Source: Saccharomonospora sp. CUA-673
GTDB lineage: Bacteria > Actinomycetota > Actinomycetes > Mycobacteriales > Pseudonocardiaceae
Assembly (NCBI RefSeq): GCF_001942305.1
Contig: NZ_MKKE01000015.1
Location: forward strand, 24,373 to 88,372
Length of the DNA: 64,000 nucleotides
Reading direction: 5' to 3'
The first letter of the stretch is position 1. Each line of letters opens with the position of its first letter. The notes beneath the pieces are model-generated. The model was given only the letters and a program-made list of their open reading frames with translations. It had not been told where the DNA came from and made no database searches. Both the position numbers and the translations under genes were made by a program. Shown piece after piece: positions 18,521 through 27,767 of the stretch.

Positions 18521-19692
18521 GTGAACTCGCAGGTGGTACGGCCCCGCTTACTGCGGCCCGAGGGGCGCGAACGGTCGGAGGTCGCTCCGATCGAGCTGTT
18601 CTTCGACCTGGTGTACGTCTTCGCGATCATCCAGGTCTCGCACACCCTCCTGGACCACCTGACGTGGCTCGGCTTCGTCGAGTTCGCCGTGCTGTTCGGC
18701 GCGGTGTGGTGGGCGTGGAACTACTCGGCGTGGGCGATGAACTGGCTCGACCCGCGCAGCGGTCTCGTCCGGGTCCTCAACGGACTGCTCATGCTCGCCT
18801 CGCTGGGTATGGCGCTGGCCCTGCCGCACGCGTTCACCGAGGACGGACTGTTGTTCGCCGCCTGCTACGTCGCCGCGCAGGTCGGCAGGGCGGCATTCAT
18901 GGCGGTCGCGATGCGCGGGCACGTGCTCGCGAAGAACTACACGAACCTGCTCGCGTGGAGTTCGTCCGCGGGCGTGCTCTTCCTCGCCGGTGCGTTCCTG
19001 GACACGGTGCCGCGGCTGATCGTCTGGGCGATCGCGTTGCTGATCGACGTCTCGGGGCCGCGGTTCGACTTCCGCTTCCCCGGGCTCGGATCCGCACCCA
19101 TGCACACGTGGCGACCGACGCGGAACATCTCGCCGAGCGCAACCGGCTGGTGTTCATCATCGCGCTCGGCGAGTCGATCCTCATCATGGGCAACACGCTG
19201 TACGGCATGGAGGAGATCACGGTCCGCGCCGTGCTCGCCTCGCTGTTCGGGTTCGTGGGCCTGTTCGTCATGTGGTGGGCGTACTTTGCGCTCGCCGGCC
19301 ACGACACGCAGGCCAGCCACGGCGACGAGAGCACCAGCGCGCTGCGGTCGGCGTTCGCGTACGCCCACGCGCTGATGGTCGCGGGCGCGATCGTCGTCGC
19401 AGTGTCGATCGAGCTGCGGATCAGCCACGACCACACCGACGCCCCGTTGGTGCTGACGACGGTCGGCGGCCCGCTGATCTACCTGGCAGGAAACATTCTG
19501 TTCCTGCGGTCCCGTACCGGCGCGGTGGCCCGCGAACGGTATCTGGCCGCGGCGGCCCTGCTGGTCATCGGCGTGGTCGGACTGGTGTTCGGACATGCGC
19601 TGCCGCCGATCGCGGTCGGACTCGCCGTGGTCGTCGTGATGTCCACATTGGCCGTCGTCACGCAGCTGCGGTCGAAACGGGCACTCCACTAA
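18521..19692 (+). pseudogene. ltrA: LtrA-family low-temperature-requirement membrane protein, frameshifted
   Basis: A multi-spanning LtrA-family protein of unknown biochemical role. The N-terminus carries the family motif ELFFDLVYVFAIIQVSH. After the break near 19110 (CACGTGGCGACC, one G missing) the other frame gives TDAEHLAERNRLVFIIALGESIL and further transmembrane helices. The restored length is 390 residues with about 12 hydrophobic segments, normal for the family. The GTG start follows a GGGAGGA site. It stands alone between repeat arrays 2 and 3. Confidence 0.83.
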
Positions 19693-19693
19693 C

Positions 19694-19757
19694 GCCTGTC
19701 AGCATTCCGCGTCGCCGCTTTGTGCCGACACGGCGTCGTGGATTGCTGACACGGCGG
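19694..19757. repeat. 21-bp CGTGTYRGCA array 3 (short)
   Basis: One direct unit (CTGTCAGCA) and two inverted units (TGCCGACACGGC and TGCTGACACGGC) separate the convergent ltrA and glycerate-kinase genes. Context and sequence match the end of array 2. Confidence 0.75.
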
Positions 19758-19766
19758 GCGTGTGGG

Positions 19767-20941
19767 TCAGGCGCACAGAGAGCTGCCGACCAGGATCAGC
19801 CGGAGGGTGCGCTCCGTGGCGTCGGTGACCAGCTTCTCCGCGGTCTCCATGGCCTCGCTCAGCGCGACCGGAGCCGACAGGATGCCGGTGTAGGCGTCGA
19901 TGCCGGCCTCGTGTGTGGCCCGCGCGCCGCGGCCGATCGTGCCGGCCAGCGCGATCACCGGCTTGCCGCGCAGCTTCGCCCTGCGGGCGACCTCGGCGGG
20001 GATCTTGCCGTTGGGGGTCTGGAAGTCGATCGCGCCCTCGGCCGTCAGCACCAGGTCGCGCCGGCGAGCTTGCTGTCGAGGTCGACGTGGTCGAGCAGCA
20101 CGTCGAAACGGGGCAGCAGCCGCGCGCCCAGCACGCCGGCCAGGCCCGCGCCGAGACCGCCGGACGCGCCGGTGCCCGGAGCGGTGCGCACATCGCGGTC
20201 GCAGCGGTACTCGATCAGCTTGGCCCACTGGGTCAGGCCCTTCTCCAGCAGACCGACCTGCTCCTCGGTCGCGCCCTTCTGCGGGCCGAAGATGCGCGCG
20301 ACGCCGTTGTCGCCGGTCAGCACGTTGTGCTGGTTGCAGGCGACGAGGATCTCGGTCTCGGCCAGCCGCGGGTCCACACCGGACACATCGAGGTCGATCG
20401 CGTCGGCGAGCGCGTAGCCGCCGTCGGCGACCTGCTCGCCGTCCGGGCCGAGCACCCGGGCGCCGAGGGCGCGCAGCGCACCCGCACCGCCGTCGGACGT
20501 GCCGGAGTCGCCGCAGCCGACGAGGATCCGGCGGCACCCGGCGTCGAGGGCGGCCGTGATCAGCTCGCCGACACCGTAGGTCGTCGTGTAACCGGGGTCG
20601 CGCTCGTCGTTCGGGACCAGGCGCAGGCCGGCGGCCGCGGCCATCTCGACGAATGCCGTGCGCGGCGCGTCGGCCGGTCCGCCCAGCACGGCGAAATGCG
20701 ACTCGACGGGGCGGCCGACCGGACCGGTCACCGTCGCCGGGACGATCTCGCCGTCCGTCGCCGCCGCGAGGGTCTTCGCGGAGCCTTCACCACCGTCGAC
20801 GAGCGGAACCGTGTCGACGTGCGCGCCCGGCAGCACGCGACGGATGCCCGCGGCCATGGCCGCCGCGACCGACTCGGCGTCCAGCGACTCCTTGAAGCCG
20901 CTCGGAGCGATGACGAAACGCATCGGAATGGTCGTGGTCAT
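19767..20941 (-). pseudogene. Glycerate kinase (GarK/GlxK type), frameshifted
   Basis: Glycerate kinases of this family phosphorylate D-glycerate with ATP. The body shows MRFVIAPSGFKESLDAESVA, PLVDGGEGS, GCGDSGTSDGGAGALRALG and GGLGAGLAGVLGARL. The break is near 20057, inside GADLVLTAEGAID; one C restored there joins the final 90 residues. The full protein is 391 residues, close to the family norm of about 380. The start follows GAGAAGGAGAC. It is co-directional with, and 17 bp downstream of, a DASS-type transporter gene, so the pair probably takes up and activates glycerate. Confidence 0.87.
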
Positions 20942-20958
20942 GGTGGTGTCTCCTTCTC

Positions 20959-22302
20959 TCAGTGGGCCTGCAGCGACAGGCCCATGGCCGGCCAGACGGC
21001 CAGCGCGAATGCCAGGACGAGGGCGACCGTGAGCGGACCGAGGAACGCGGAGATCCGCAGCAGGTCGGACTTGCGGTAGGTCGGGGCGTCGGTGACGGCG
21101 GCGAACATGGCCACCGGCTTCGCCGACGACGGCAGGGTGTGGCAGAAGCCCGCGGCCACCGTGGACGCGAACGCGACGGCGACGGGGTTGAGCCCTGCGG
21201 CCATCGCCAGCGGGATCAGCAGCGGGATCAGCACCGACGAGCGCGCCGAACGCGACTGCAGCACCAGGTGCGCGGCGGCGCTGACGATGACGACCACCAC
21301 GAGGAACGCGGCCGCGCCGTTCATGCCGGACAGCAGCGACTGGCCCAGCCACTCCGCCGCACCGGACGTCGTGAGCGCCATGCCGAGCACCGCGGTCGTC
21401 ACCATGAACAGCAGCAGCGACCACGGCACGGTCGACAGCGCCTTCGGCAGGGCGGTGAGTCCGAATCCGGGGGCGGTCGTGACGATCGCGCCGAAGAGCG
21501 CGACGAGCGCCGGCGACATGCCGTGCCACGCCTCGGTGCACCACAGCGTGATGACGAACGCCAGGACCGTCACCGCGCGCAGCTGCTCCGACGTCAGCGG
21601 GGCGCGGGCGTCGATGCCGGTGTGCTCGGCGAGGCGGTCGACGTCGAGGACGATCCGCTCACGGCGGTCGGCCCGACGCGTCATCACCAGCAGCACGATC
21701 TCGGCCGCGAGGTGCGAGCTGACCACCGCGAACGGGAAGCCGAGCATCAGCCACTGCGCGTACCCGATGCCGCTGCCCGTGCTCTGCTCGAGCAGCTGGC
21801 TGGTGATCAGGTGGGCGCCCGCGCCGGTGATCGTCGCGGCCGCCGACAGCAGGATCACCGTCGGGAACAGCAGCGCGAACGCGCGGACCACCGCGGGCCG
21901 GTCGGCCAGGGTGGCCGCCAGTGCCAGGAAGATCGGCAGCGCCAGCGCGGCCCGGCCCGACGTCGCGGGGATCGCCAGCGCACTGACGACGAGCGCCGCG
22001 GTGAGCAGGTGCGCCAGGCCGCGGACCGAGGTGGCCTTGCTGCACAGGATGATCGCGAACCGCGTCGGCAGGCCCGTCCTCGTGAGCCCGGCCGCGAGGA
22101 TGAACGCGGCGATCAGCAGCCAGATGGTTTCGGAGCCGAGTGCGCCGAACAGCTCCTCCGACGGGACGATCCCGCCGAAAACGAGCACGGCGGCAGCGGA
22201 AAGCCCGACGAACGTGTCGTCCAGCTTTCCCGTCATCCACGCGATGACCGCGACACCGAACACCGCGAGGGTGAACACGCCGCTGCCTGTCAACTCGACC
22301 AT
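20959..22302 (-). CDS. DASS/SLC13-family anion transporter
   Basis: A 447-residue integral membrane protein with about 12 transmembrane helices, in the divalent anion:Na+ symporter (SLC13, CitT/SdcS-like) family. The repeat-region signatures are seen around IPATSGRAALALPIFLAL and TLPSSAKPVAMFAAVT. Its operon partner is glycerate kinase, so glycerate or a related hydroxy-acid is the likely substrate. That specificity is inference. Confidence 0.85.
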   Translation of the reverse strand: MVELTGSGVFTLAVFGVAVIAWMTGKLDDTFVGLSAAAVLVFGGIVPSEELFGALGSETIWLLIAAFILAAGLTRTGLPTRFAIILCSKATSVRGLAHLLTAALVVSALAIPATSGRAALALPIFLALAATLADRPAVVRAFALLFPTVILLSAAATITGAGAHLITSQLLEQSTGSGIGYAQWLMLGFPFAVVSSHLAAEIVLLVMTRRADRRERIVLDVDRLAEHTGIDARAPLTSEQLRAVTVLAFVITLWCTEAWHGMSPALVALFGAIVTTAPGFGLTALPKALSTVPWSLLLFMVTTAVLGMALTTSGAAEWLGQSLLSGMNGAAAFLVVVVIVSAAAHLVLQSRSARSSVLIPLLIPLAMAAGLNPVAVAFASTVAAGFCHTLPSSAKPVAMFAAVTDAPTYRKSDLLRISAFLGPLTVALVLAFALAVWPAMGLSLQAH

Positions 22303-22513
22303 GACAACAAGCTTGTGGCCCGGCGCTGAATCGTCGGTGAAGCTGTCGTGAAAGGGCCTTCATCTTCGCGGAGGTCGCGGAGCGGCCGCTTCGAGTAGCG
22401 GCTCAGAACGCTGTGACCTGCGATTTTCGGTGCCGTGGCGGCGCCGTCAACCGCAGCCTACGCCAAGTGGGTGGCCCGCGCGAGGGGTCGCCGAAAAGTT
22501 TCGGAAACACGAA

Positions 22514-22539
22514 AGCCCGGGCCGCTCGGGGCCCGGGCT
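22514..22539 (-). terminator. Intrinsic terminator for the 35-residue gene
   Basis: AGCCCGGGC and GCCCGGGCT form a 9-bp stem with an 8-base loop. On the minus strand it is followed by TTTCGTGTTTCC. It lies about 105 bases past the stop of the small gene at 22644-22751. The surrounding 22303-22643 stretch has no other recognisable feature. Confidence 0.55.
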
Positions 22540-22643
22540 CGATGGGTTTCTCTGTGGCTCTGTGGCTTTGGTCAGGTCCGGTGTTCGACCGCGGCGTGTG
22601 AACGCCGGACCTGCCAGCAAGGGAATGCCGTGATGCCGGCGTG

Positions 22644-22751
22644 TCAGCGGCCGGCCGACTCGCCCCGGTACGGAACGAAGCCGCGGCCGACATCCTGAAT
22701 CCTGTTCAGCTCGGCGACATAGCGACGAATCGCGGTGTAGATCACTCGCAT
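22644..22751 (-). CDS. 35-residue basic small protein
   Basis: A short gene with an exceptionally good ribosome-binding site (GGAAGGAGGTGTC, six bases before the ATG). It encodes a 35-residue peptide that begins MRVIYTAIRRYVAELNR and ends PYRGESAGR. The first half would form a basic amphipathic helix. A GC-rich hairpin with T-rich tail lies downstream. The frame also stays open upstream to 22919, but that extension lacks a ribosome-binding site. I do not recognise a family. It could be a small regulatory or membrane-associated protein. Confidence 0.6.
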   Translation of the reverse strand: MRVIYTAIRRYVAELNRIQDVGRGFVPYRGESAGR

Positions 22752-23032
22752 CGTGACACCTCCTTCCTGAACCGCGCTCGCCGTCCCATTGGCGAAGGAC
22801 TCGACGCCTCGGCGCATAACGCTGCCGCACTCGCGAGTTATGGGATTGCCGGGAGAGACCCTCGGCGCTGGGGGACGTGGCCCAACGCACCCCCGAATGT
22901 GCCATGTCCGCAGGCCCACGCGCCAGCCCGCAAAAGTGCGAAAAATCGCAGGTCAGAGGTGTAATACGCACCCCGCCCATGGCGATTCCCATGCGGGAGC
23001 CATTCCGGCCTTCACCCGGCCCCGCACGAGGA

Positions 23033-23134
23033 GTTCCCAAGGGCCATGTCGCTTGGTCAACACTGCCACGCGGAGCGTGTCCGGTTGGGTGGCGGTGGGA
23101 GACGGGTGGGAGCGACCATGGGGCCCACGGGGGC
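23033..23134. repeat. Inverted-repeat element R2, copy b
   Basis: Left arm GTTCCCAAGGGCCATGTCGC and right arm beginning GCGACCATGGGGCCC and ending GGGGGC bracket about 60 bp, immediately past the end of the large surface-protein gene. It has the same arm as the elements at 9105, 39996 and 50486. The rest of the 22752-23137 gap shows no gene. Confidence 0.7.
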
Positions 23135-23137
23135 TTC

Positions 23138-26100
23138 TTACTCGCCGTTGCGGCGGCGTTTGGTCAGGGCCGTCAGTGCCGCACCGGCCACCAGCAACGC
23201 CACGCCGAGCGCGAGCGGCACTCCGATGTTCGCGCCGGTCTGCGACAGCTTGTCCTCCCCCGCTGCGCCGTCCGGGTGGGTCCCGTGTGGACCGCCGGGC
23301 GGCACCGCTCCCTGGTCACCGGGCGGCGGCCCCGGATCGGCCCCCGTCGGCACCGGAGGCCCGGTCGGGTCCGTCGGGTCCGTCGGACCGGTCGTCGGCG
23401 GCTGGGTCGGCGTGGTCGGAGACGTCGGCGACGTGGGTGTCGTCGGTGTCGTGGGCGTGGTGGGCGACGTGGGCGACGTCGGTGTGGTCGGTGACGTCGG
23501 GGTCGTGGTCGGTGTCGGATCGGGGGTACGGCTGTTGGTCACGGTCGTGACGTGCGGATCGCCGGCGTTCTCGGCGTCCACCGCGATGATGCCGCTCGTG
23601 CGGTCCGCGGGCAGGTCGTAACCGTCCGGCGCGGTGCGCTCGAACCAGTAGTAGTCGCCGAAGTCCAGCTCCCCGACCTCGCACCGGCCGTCCTCGCCCG
23701 TCGAGCAGCTGCCGACGAGTTCGTCGTCCGGATCGGGTGCGTCGTCGGTGTAGCCGTCCTCGCCGTCCCCGTCGACGTCGCGGTACAGCTCGAACTCGCT
23801 GCCCGGCAACGGATCGGAGTCGTCGGCGTCGATCTTCTCCACCGTCAGTTCGGACAGCATGCGGTTCACCGCCGTGCACACGGCTCGCCCGCCCGGCGCG
23901 AGCTGCCAGTTGTTCGGGTCGAGCGGTTGGTAGGCACGGGTGACGCCGGTGCGGCACGTCAGGTCGTGCAGCAGGTATCCGTCCGGGCCGTCGACCTCGG
24001 CGATCGCGTACGGCTGGTTCGGCCGCACGTGCTGGTTGCCGCCACCGGGGACGTCGTGGTCGTGCCCGCCCGGCGGCACCGGGTCGCGCGGGCTCAATCG
24101 GAACGTGAAGTCCTCCGGCTGCGCGTCGCCGCCCTCGACGACCTTGACGACGTTCATCGTCGACGTCATGTTCACGGCGGTGCATTCGACGTCCTCACCG
24201 AGCGGCACCGCCACGGCACCCTCGCTGTCGGTCGAGAACGCGCCGCCACCGGAGCCCGTGGTCTGCGTGCAACCCCAGGAACCCGTCGACTGCGGGAACT
24301 CCAACGGCTGCGTGCGCTGGTCGTTCTGCACGTAGTGCACGACGTCGTGCGGTGCGGGTCCGTCGGGTTCGGGCTCGTCGGCCTGCTCGGCGAGCTGGTA
24401 CACCGCGCCCGGCGTCACGTCGGCCCATGCCGTCTCGGTGCGTCCGCTCGGCCCGGGCAGCGCGCCGTCCGGGCCGATGCCCTGCAGCTGCCACCACTGC
24501 GGGTCGAGCTCGCCGCCGTGGACGACCTTGGTGAGGCGCAGCCGGCTGTGGCATTCCACCTCGTTGGTGATCGTCCATTCGTTGACGCCCGGTTGCAGCG
24601 GCATGTTCGCCGGCGTTCCCGGGGTGATGTCGGTGCCGTCGGTGCCCGTGCCCGCGATGCTGCTGCCCGTCAACTCGCAGTTGGTCGGACTGATCCCGAC
24701 GTTCTCGTTCACCGCCACCGATCCGTCGTCGGCGACGCTGTATCCCTCGCGGCTCACGCTCCACGGCTGCGCGCTCGCGGGCGCACCGTCCGGGCCGTCC
24801 AACGTGAGCGACGCCGTGAGCCCGGGCGGCTGCGAACCGTGGTTGTAGCTGGTCGTGCTGGTCTCACCGTCCGGGCCGGTGGTCGTCGTGACCTCCCACT
24901 GCTTGTGCACGACGGCCGAGCCCGCGGTGAAGTCCGGCGCTCTGTTGTAGACGGTGCACGAGATGAACCCGTGCATCCCGATGTCCTCGATCGTGAACGC
25001 CTCGGGGTTGTCCGGATCGGGTGTCACCGGAACCGGCACGTCCTCGCCGGTCGCCTTGTTGACACACGCCGTCTCCTGCGGCATCGACTCGTAGCCGGGT
25101 TGCTGCGTCTCGGTGATGCCCACGTCGACCGGCCCGGGGTCGAACTCGAGGTCGAAGTTCGTCGCACCCGTCTGCGGATCGGTCTGCGCGGTCGCCGGTT
25201 CGACGGTGCCGGAACTGGTCTCCGCGGCGAACGTCCACGGGTTGTTCGGGGTGTAGGCGTCGTCGATCGTCCCGTCGTAGGGCACGATCTGCTTCACCAC
25301 CGACACCGAGGGCGCGCAGTTGCCCAGCACCAGGCCGTGCAGCGCCTCGGCCGCCTCGCCGTAGTCGGGCGTCTGGAAGTAGTCGGCCTCGTGGATGTTC
25401 GTGCCGTCGTAGCCGGTGCGACCCGAGATGGTGCGCAGGTTGTACGCGGCGCCCTCGGTCGAGACGCCGGCACCGACACCGACCGCCATGATCCGCGTGC
25501 CCTGGCTCTTGACCAGGTTCGCCGAGGCGTTGGCGTTGCCCAGTTCGCGGAAACGGGTGTAGCCGCTGCCCGGGTCGTTCGGTCCGCGGCTGCCCACCGG
25601 ATTGGGCCCGTACACGGTCGGGTTGCCGTCCGTCAGCATGATCGCCATGTCGAACTGCTGGTCCGCGGCCGCCGTCTCGTTGGCCTCCGCCACCTCGGCG
25701 AGACCCCGGTCCCAGTTCGTGTAGTTGGTCCCGGGCGAGTCCCAGTCGGCGTAGAGATCGCGGAACGCCTGGTTGTCGGAGTTCGTCGCGACCGGGAGCA
25801 GACCCGTGTTGCCGTCGTAGCCGGCCGCGGGTGAGTCCGTGCCGAACGTCAGCAGCGCCGCCTTGGACGGAGTGCCGCGCAACGACGTCACGAAGTTGTC
25901 CAGCGCGTCCTTGATCTGCTCGACGTTGTCGCCGACCGAACTCGACAGGTCCACGACCAGCGCCACGTTCAGCCCGCAGTCCTCGTTCATCGGCGGGTTC
26001 TCCCGCGACATCGGGATGACACCACCGGATGCGGTCCGGCGTTGGAACTCGGGCACGTTGCTCTGCGGGCTCGTCTGCAGGCCGGGGTCGGTGATCCAGT

Positions 26101-26611
26101 TGCGGTCGGCGCCGTACGAGGAGTACGTCTGGCCGGCCACGATCACGGGCGTCTGGAAGACGTGCCGGATCGAGCGCATGTCGTTCTGGTTACCCAGCAG
26201 CGGACCGGTCTGCCACTGCGGGTTCGCGTAGTGCCCGCCGTCGGCGCCCGTCGCGGCCAGCCACAGCCGGCGATTCTGCGGCAACTGCGCCGTGTCGACG
26301 GTGAACGTGCACCAGCCCTGGGCGTCGGAGGTGCAGCTGAACAACGGCGTTTGCCTGGTGAACCCGTCGTTGTCGTCGATGCTCGCCTCCGGACTCGTCG
26401 GGAACAGTCCGAACTCGGCGCCCTGGAGCGGTCCGATCGTGCTCGGCCCGGTGCGGATGTCGCCGACGTAGGCGCGCACGATCGCCGTGTTCCCGGTCTG
26501 CGCGGCCGTCGGAGGCGGCGGGATCAGCATCATGCCGACACACGCCAGGACACCGAGCAGCGCGAGCGGCCCACGCCGCGTCGTTCGAGCGGGCTTCCGA
26601 CCGGAAGACAC
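23138..26611 (-). CDS. Large vWA/Cna-type surface protein with sortase-like tail
   Basis: A 1157-residue exported protein from a GTG start with ribosome-binding site AAAGGGGAC. Order: signal peptide (GPLALLGVLACVGMMLIPPPPTAA, residues about 13-38). Then an N-terminal beta-rich domain. Then a von Willebrand A domain with MIDAS motif DLSSS and MLTDGNP (about 195-420). Then several Cna/SpaA/DUF5979-like repeats (about 430-1000), the last including GSEFELYRD and GDYYWFERTAPDGYDL. A Thr/Pro/Ser-rich stalk follows (about 1010-1070). The end is LSQTG, a hydrophobic helix and KRRRNGE. This is the plan of a pilus-tip-like adhesin anchored by sortase. LSQTG departs from LPXTG; no sortase is in the window. 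Confidence 0.87.
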   Translation of the reverse strand: MSSGRKPARTTRRGPLALLGVLACVGMMLIPPPPTAAQTGNTAIVRAYVGDIRTGPSTIGPLQGAEFGLFPTSPEASIDDNDGFTRQTPLFSCTSDAQGWCTFTVDTAQLPQNRRLWLAATGADGGHYANPQWQTGPLLGNQNDMRSIRHVFQTPVIVAGQTYSSYGADRNWITDPGLQTSPQSNVPEFQRRTASGGVIPMSRENPPMNEDCGLNVALVVDLSSSVGDNVEQIKDALDNFVTSLRGTPSKAALLTFGTDSPAAGYDGNTGLLPVATNSDNQAFRDLYADWDSPGTNYTNWDRGLAEVAEANETAAADQQFDMAIMLTDGNPTVYGPNPVGSRGPNDPGSGYTRFRELGNANASANLVKSQGTRIMAVGVGAGVSTEGAAYNLRTISGRTGYDGTNIHEADYFQTPDYGEAAEALHGLVLGNCAPSVSVVKQIVPYDGTIDDAYTPNNPWTFAAETSSGTVEPATAQTDPQTGATNFDLEFDPGPVDVGITETQQPGYESMPQETACVNKATGEDVPVPVTPDPDNPEAFTIEDIGMHGFISCTVYNRAPDFTAGSAVVHKQWEVTTTTGPDGETSTTSYNHGSQPPGLTASLTLDGPDGAPASAQPWSVSREGYSVADDGSVAVNENVGISPTNCELTGSSIAGTGTDGTDITPGTPANMPLQPGVNEWTITNEVECHSRLRLTKVVHGGELDPQWWQLQGIGPDGALPGPSGRTETAWADVTPGAVYQLAEQADEPEPDGPAPHDVVHYVQNDQRTQPLEFPQSTGSWGCTQTTGSGGGAFSTDSEGAVAVPLGEDVECTAVNMTSTMNVVKVVEGGDAQPEDFTFRLSPRDPVPPGGHDHDVPGGGNQHVRPNQPYAIAEVDGPDGYLLHDLTCRTGVTRAYQPLDPNNWQLAPGGRAVCTAVNRMLSELTVEKIDADDSDPLPGSEFELYRDVDGDGEDGYTDDAPDPDDELVGSCSTGEDGRCEVGELDFGDYYWFERTAPDGYDLPADRTSGIIAVDAENAGDPHVTTVTNSRTPDPTPTTTPTSPTTPTSPTSPTTPTTPTTPTSPTSPTTPTQPPTTGPTDPTDPTGPPVPTGADPGPPPGDQGAVPPGGPHGTHPDGAAGEDKLSQTGANIGVPLALGVALLVAGAALTALTKRRRNGE

Positions 26612-26806
26612 GTTGGCCGTCCCCTTTCGCTGATCCCACGGCCCCGGCCCCGGTGCGGAATGCGCCCACCCGAAAGGGCACTGGATTGGACCTCGAGAAT
26701 GGTTGTAACACGCCTGGAAACCGCCCGCTCGCCGACGATCCGCCACGCTTTCCCGGCACGCCCCGAGATTGCTCCGTTGGCGTGACCGAGGTTTAAAACG
26801 ACCCCC

Positions 26807-26912
26807 GCCGTGTCAGCACCTCATGCGGGCGTGTCAGCAACTCACGTCGCCGTGTTGGCATTCCATGCGGGCGTGTCAGCAATCTGCGTCGGTTCGTTGG
26901 CGATCCACGTCG
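26807..26912. repeat. 21-bp CGTGTYRGCA array 4 (all direct)
   Basis: Five head-to-tail units (GCCGTGTCAGCA, GCGTGTCAGCA, GCCGTGTTGGCA, GCGTGTCAGCA and a diverged GGTTCGTTGGCG) lie between the divergent surface-protein and 27010 genes. No inverted copies are present here; they appear as array 5 on the other side of the 27010 gene. The rest of 26612-27009 holds only the presumed divergent promoters. Confidence 0.8.
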
Positions 26913-27009
26913 GAAGAACTGCGCCGTTCCGGTGAAGATCGAAATGCGATCTTGGAGGTTCCGAGTGCTTCACCCATGATCGGGCGGTTGTCGAGCTGGG
27001 GAGGTGGAC

Positions 27010-27669
27010 GTGGGCGGGCCGGATCAGCCTCGAGATTCGAAGGGTCGTTGGACGAAGAAGCGCAGCGTCGCCGTCGTGGGAGTGACGGCCGTCGTCGCCT
27101 ACGGACCGGTGACCGGTGGAATGACGGCCGGTACGGGTGGGATGTCGATGAAGGCGGGAATGACGCAGGCGAGCCCGCAGGCGTTCACCAAGAGCACCCA
27201 GGCGGTGAAGAAGGGCCGACCGGCGCAGGCGCTGCGGCACCTGAAACTGAAACGGCCGGCGCGGAAGGTCGAGCGGGCCCTCGAATGCGGCATCAACTCG
27301 TACGGCGAGGTGCAACGTTTCCTGATCCGCAATCCGTGTCGGTCGCTCGACCGGTCGTTGTTCACCCTCGACGACGAGCACGGGAACCGCATGGTCGTGT
27401 CGATCTCCTGGGTTCGGATGCCGACGTCCGCGCAGGCCGCGCGGTTGCGGAGGATCGCCGACGTGTACGGCACCGGCAACGTCTCACCACTGCCGGGACA
27501 TGTGGTCGGGGCGGGCGATATCGAATGGACCGGCCGCAATTACGACTCCCGGCGGATGCGGCAGACCACGGTGATTGCCGAAACGGAACCGGTCCACGGC
27601 GAGATCGACCCCGAGTACCTCGACAACGTCGCCGAGTTGGCGGTCCACTTCCCGCGCCCGAAACGCTGA
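27010..27669 (+). CDS. Unknown protein with N-terminal membrane segment
   Basis: A 219-residue protein of unknown family. A basic N-terminus (DSKGRWTKKRS) precedes a single hydrophobic segment (VAVVGVTAVVAYGPVTGG) and a Met/Gly-rich stretch. A basic linker and a C-terminal soluble domain with two cysteines (ALECGINSYGEVQRFLIRNPC) follow. The GTG at 27010 is chosen because GGGGAGG lies six bases before it; a GTG at 27004 is in frame. The stop codon is inside the first unit of array 5. Flanking arrays are in opposite orientation. Possibly a membrane-tethered extracellular domain; no function is claimed. Confidence 0.7.
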   Translation: MGGPDQPRDSKGRWTKKRSVAVVGVTAVVAYGPVTGGMTAGTGGMSMKAGMTQASPQAFTKSTQAVKKGRPAQALRHLKLKRPARKVERALECGINSYGEVQRFLIRNPCRSLDRSLFTLDDEHGNRMVVSISWVRMPTSAQAARLRRIADVYGTGNVSPLPGHVVGAGDIEWTGRNYDSRRMRQTTVIAETEPVHGEIDPEYLDNVAELAVHFPRPKR

Positions 27670-27764
27670 CACGACGACGTGGATTGCCAACACGACGACG
27701 TGGGGTGCTGACACGGCGACGCGAAACGCTGACACGGCGACGCCGAACGCTGACACGGCGGCGG
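27665..27764. repeat. 21-bp CGTGTYRGCA array 5 (all inverted)
   Basis: Five units in the opposite orientation (GCTGACACGAC, TGCCAACACGAC, TGCTGACACGGC, GCTGACACGGC, GCTGACACGGC) lie between the convergent 27010 and sigma-factor genes. The TGA within the first unit is the stop codon of the upstream gene, and the last unit abuts the sigma-factor stop. Confidence 0.82.
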
Positions 27765-27767
27765 CGG

